From the NCBI GenBank assembly GCA_964509505.1, contig CAZDYP010000080.1, positions 1 through 21,748 on the forward strand: a stretch of 21,748 bases of DNA, given 5' to 3'. The stretch is from CAZDYP01 sp964509505. Its GTDB lineage: Bacteria > Chloroflexota > Anaerolineae > JACRMK01. This document shows, in pieces, positions 20,559 through 21,748 of this stretch (positions are counted from its first letter, which is position 1; the number at the start of each line of letters is the position of its first letter). A model generated the notes under the pieces. It did no database searches. It was not told where the DNA came from and worked only from the letters and a program-made list of their open reading frames with translations. The translations under genes were made by a program, and so were the position numbers.

Positions 20559-20711
20559 GGGTGTGTCTTAAAAGCCTCGTTTGTCATTCTGAGGCGGAGC
20601 GAAGCGAAGCCGAAGAATCTTGGCGTTCGTGACACAGAGACCCTTCGCTTCGCTTCATCCCCTTTAGGGGACATGGGTGACAGTCAGAAAAATACCTTTT
20701 AAGACACTCTC
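20559..20711. mobile_element. MITE-like element at the P450 stop codon
   Basis: Terminal inverted repeats GGGTGTGTCTTAAAAG (20559-20574) and the complement GAGAGTGTCTTAAAAG (20711-20696) match at 14 of 16 positions, with 12 inner bases perfect. Direct TAA copies flank them (20556-20558 and 20712-20714). The 153-bp body encodes no transposase. It contains a dispersed-repeat motif (TGTCATTCTGAG ... GAAGAATC, 20582-20619) and CCCCTTTAGGGG. The 3-bp TNA-type target and G-rich ends suggest mobilisation by an IS5-family transposase, which is inference. Confidence 0.7.
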
Positions 20712-20718
20712 TAAGGAA

Positions 20719-20770
20719 ACAGGAACACAGGTACACACGAAGACAAGTTCTTGTTTACCTGTATTCCTGT
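20719..20770. repeat. Long hairpin upstream of the thioesterase gene
   Basis: ACAGGAACACAGGTA (20719-20733) pairs with 20756-20770 at 14 of 15 positions, and ACAAG/CTTGT (20743-20754) forms an inner stem. It ends 22 bases before the start codon and could mask the start of any transcript reading through. Confidence 0.7.
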
Positions 20771-20792
20771 GTACTTTGTGATCAAAACATTT

Positions 20793-21656
20793 ATGTCCCT
20801 GTCCTATGAACGCACCTTCCGTGTGCGCTACTACGAATGCGATGCCTACGGGCACGTCAACAACACGCACTACTTACGCTACGTGCAAGAGACGGCGCTC
20901 GATGCGGCGATGATGATGGGTTACGATGAGTCACAAGCCGCTGTCATGAATCGTCATTGGCAACTGCGCGAGGTTGACATCGCATACGTGCGCCCGTTGA
21001 AGTATGGCGATACTGTGTTGGTGAAAACGCACATCGAAGCGTATGACGCGTCACGTGTGCGCCATCGTTACACATTTCAGATCGCAAACACGAGTGATGA
21101 AGTCGCGCGGGCGCGCACCGAAGTCGAATTGAGAGACAATGTGACACATCACCCCGCGCCGATTCCCGCACATTGGTCAGCGGTCTTCGCTGCCGACAGC
21201 GCATGGCAACCTGAACCGTTCCCACCCGAATCAGCGCCGCCGCAACGCATCTTCACGCTGCAACGGCGCGTGAGGTGGCAAGATGTGGATGCATCGCATC
21301 AATTGCATCCCGCGACATTGCTGGATTACATCGCGGAGTGTGGCAATGAAGTGCTGATTGCGCATGGCTGGCCCATTGCGCGTATGATGCAAGCAGGTTT
21401 CGGCATCATCATGCGGCGGATGCGTGTGGAGTTCATGCAGCCGATTCGTCTGGACGACGAGCTGACCATTTCTACGTGGGCGTCGGAGTTCAAACGCATC
21501 AGCGCCGTGCGTTATTATTTGTTCACGCACGCAAGCGATAATACTCTTGTTGCGCGCGCTCATGTGCTGGGTGTGTGGCTGAACACGACGACCATGCAGC
21601 CGATACGATTGCCGCCGCATTTCCTCGCGGACTTTGCGACGAATGTCGTCATCTGA
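20793..21656 (+). CDS. Tandem hot-dog acyl thioesterase
   Basis: This 287-aa protein has two hot-dog domains in tandem and probably hydrolyses acyl-CoA or acyl-ACP thioesters. The first (about 5-115) has the 4HBT signature YECDAYGHVNNTHYLRY with D17, H21 and N23. The second (about 155-280) has a degenerate version, RWQDVDASHQLHPATLLDYI (D164/D166, H169/H172), without GHVNN. The arrangement recalls acyl-ACP thioesterases (FatA type), but the strong YbgC-like motif in the first domain makes the substrate class uncertain. ATG 20793 begins the conserved sequence; the frame runs open upstream to 20751 through the hairpin and that part is probably untranslated. No Shine-Dalgarno sequence is visible. 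It is separated from the P450 gene by the MITE-like insertion, so any former operon with it has been interrupted. Confidence 0.88.
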   Translation: MSLSYERTFRVRYYECDAYGHVNNTHYLRYVQETALDAAMMMGYDESQAAVMNRHWQLREVDIAYVRPLKYGDTVLVKTHIEAYDASRVRHRYTFQIANTSDEVARARTEVELRDNVTHHPAPIPAHWSAVFAADSAWQPEPFPPESAPPQRIFTLQRRVRWQDVDASHQLHPATLLDYIAECGNEVLIAHGWPIARMMQAGFGIIMRRMRVEFMQPIRLDDELTISTWASEFKRISAVRYYLFTHASDNTLVARAHVLGVWLNTTTMQPIRLPPHFLADFATNVVI

Positions 21657-21719
21657 ATAGACAGAATGGACAGAATTACAAGACACAAAGTTCCTTGACG
21701 AATGGTGTGCGTAGGATGC

Positions 21720-21747
21720 TGTAGGTCGGATTGGCAATCCGACTACA
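21720..21747. repeat. Hairpin at the right edge
   Basis: GTCGGATT (21725-21732) and AATCCGAC (21736-21743) are perfect arms around GGC, with outer TGTAG/CTACA pairing interrupted by one base. It resembles the hairpin at 11045-11076 in layout (TGTAGG, then a perfect stem and a 3-base loop). The rest of 21657-21748 holds only a short repeat of GACAGAAT (21660-21675). Confidence 0.7.
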
Positions 21748-21748
21748 A

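Noticed and set aside
20751..20792. Upstream start of the thioesterase at 20751
   Set aside because: The extra 14 residues come from the hairpin arm; the hot-dog domain starts at MSLSYERTF.

Overview
The window reads as a chromosomal segment of a moderately GC-rich, aerobically respiring bacterium, most likely a member of the Chloroflexota (Anaerolineae-like). The reasons are the gene order recO-glyS-ppdK-dnaG-rpoD, the single-chain alpha2-type glycyl-tRNA synthetase, a SigA with an insertion before region 3, a caa3-type cytochrome oxidase operon, and several dispersed intergenic palindromes of a kind I associate with that phylum. The phylum call is inference from protein style and context; no 16S rRNA or other marker was available to test it.

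Layout. Positions 1-788: a left edge with no convincing gene, a perfect 12-bp hairpin, a strong Fur-type 7-1-7 palindrome, and fur on the minus strand with a second box overlapping its own promoter. Positions 984-1931: a secreted protein with two copies of a beta-sandwich-like module, followed by a terminator. Positions 2031-10976 (plus strand): a housekeeping block of recO, glyS, ppdK, a small antitoxin-like ORF with two decayed peptide fragments, dnaG and rpoD (sigA), closed by a strong terminator. Positions 11110-16320 (minus strand): the operon ctaC (coxB with a fused cytochrome c), ctaD (coxA), ctaE (coxC), ctaF and ctaG, driven by a near-consensus promoter at 16384-16412. Positions 16574-19029 (plus strand): an orphan XdhC/CoxI N-terminal domain protein, an AT-richer 71-aa protein overlapping a YcaQ/AlkX-type winged-helix protein by ATGA, and a LURP-one-related protein. 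Positions 19161-21656: a cytochrome P450, a 153-bp MITE-like insertion exactly at its stop codon, and a tandem hot-dog acyl thioesterase.

How the genes work together. The recO-rpoD block joins DNA repair, glycine charging, pyruvate/PEP interconversion, replication priming and the housekeeping sigma factor. The cta operon encodes the core of a haem-copper oxidase in which electrons can enter through a haem c and a CuA centre on the same subunit, with an assembly factor at the end. Haem A synthesis genes (ctaA, ctaB) and Sco are not in the window.

The most unusual feature is non-coding. Nearly every spacer between co-directional genes carries a mirrored repeat, often with a strict 7-base period, that begins at or inside the stop codon of the upstream gene and ends just before the ribosome-binding site or start of the downstream gene. 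Two spacers in unrelated operons (recO/glyS and coxB/coxA) share the same heptamers and an identical 13-base end; a third (coxA/coxC) has the same architecture built from a different heptamer. This looks like a class of intercistronic repeat and is the main candidate for something undescribed.
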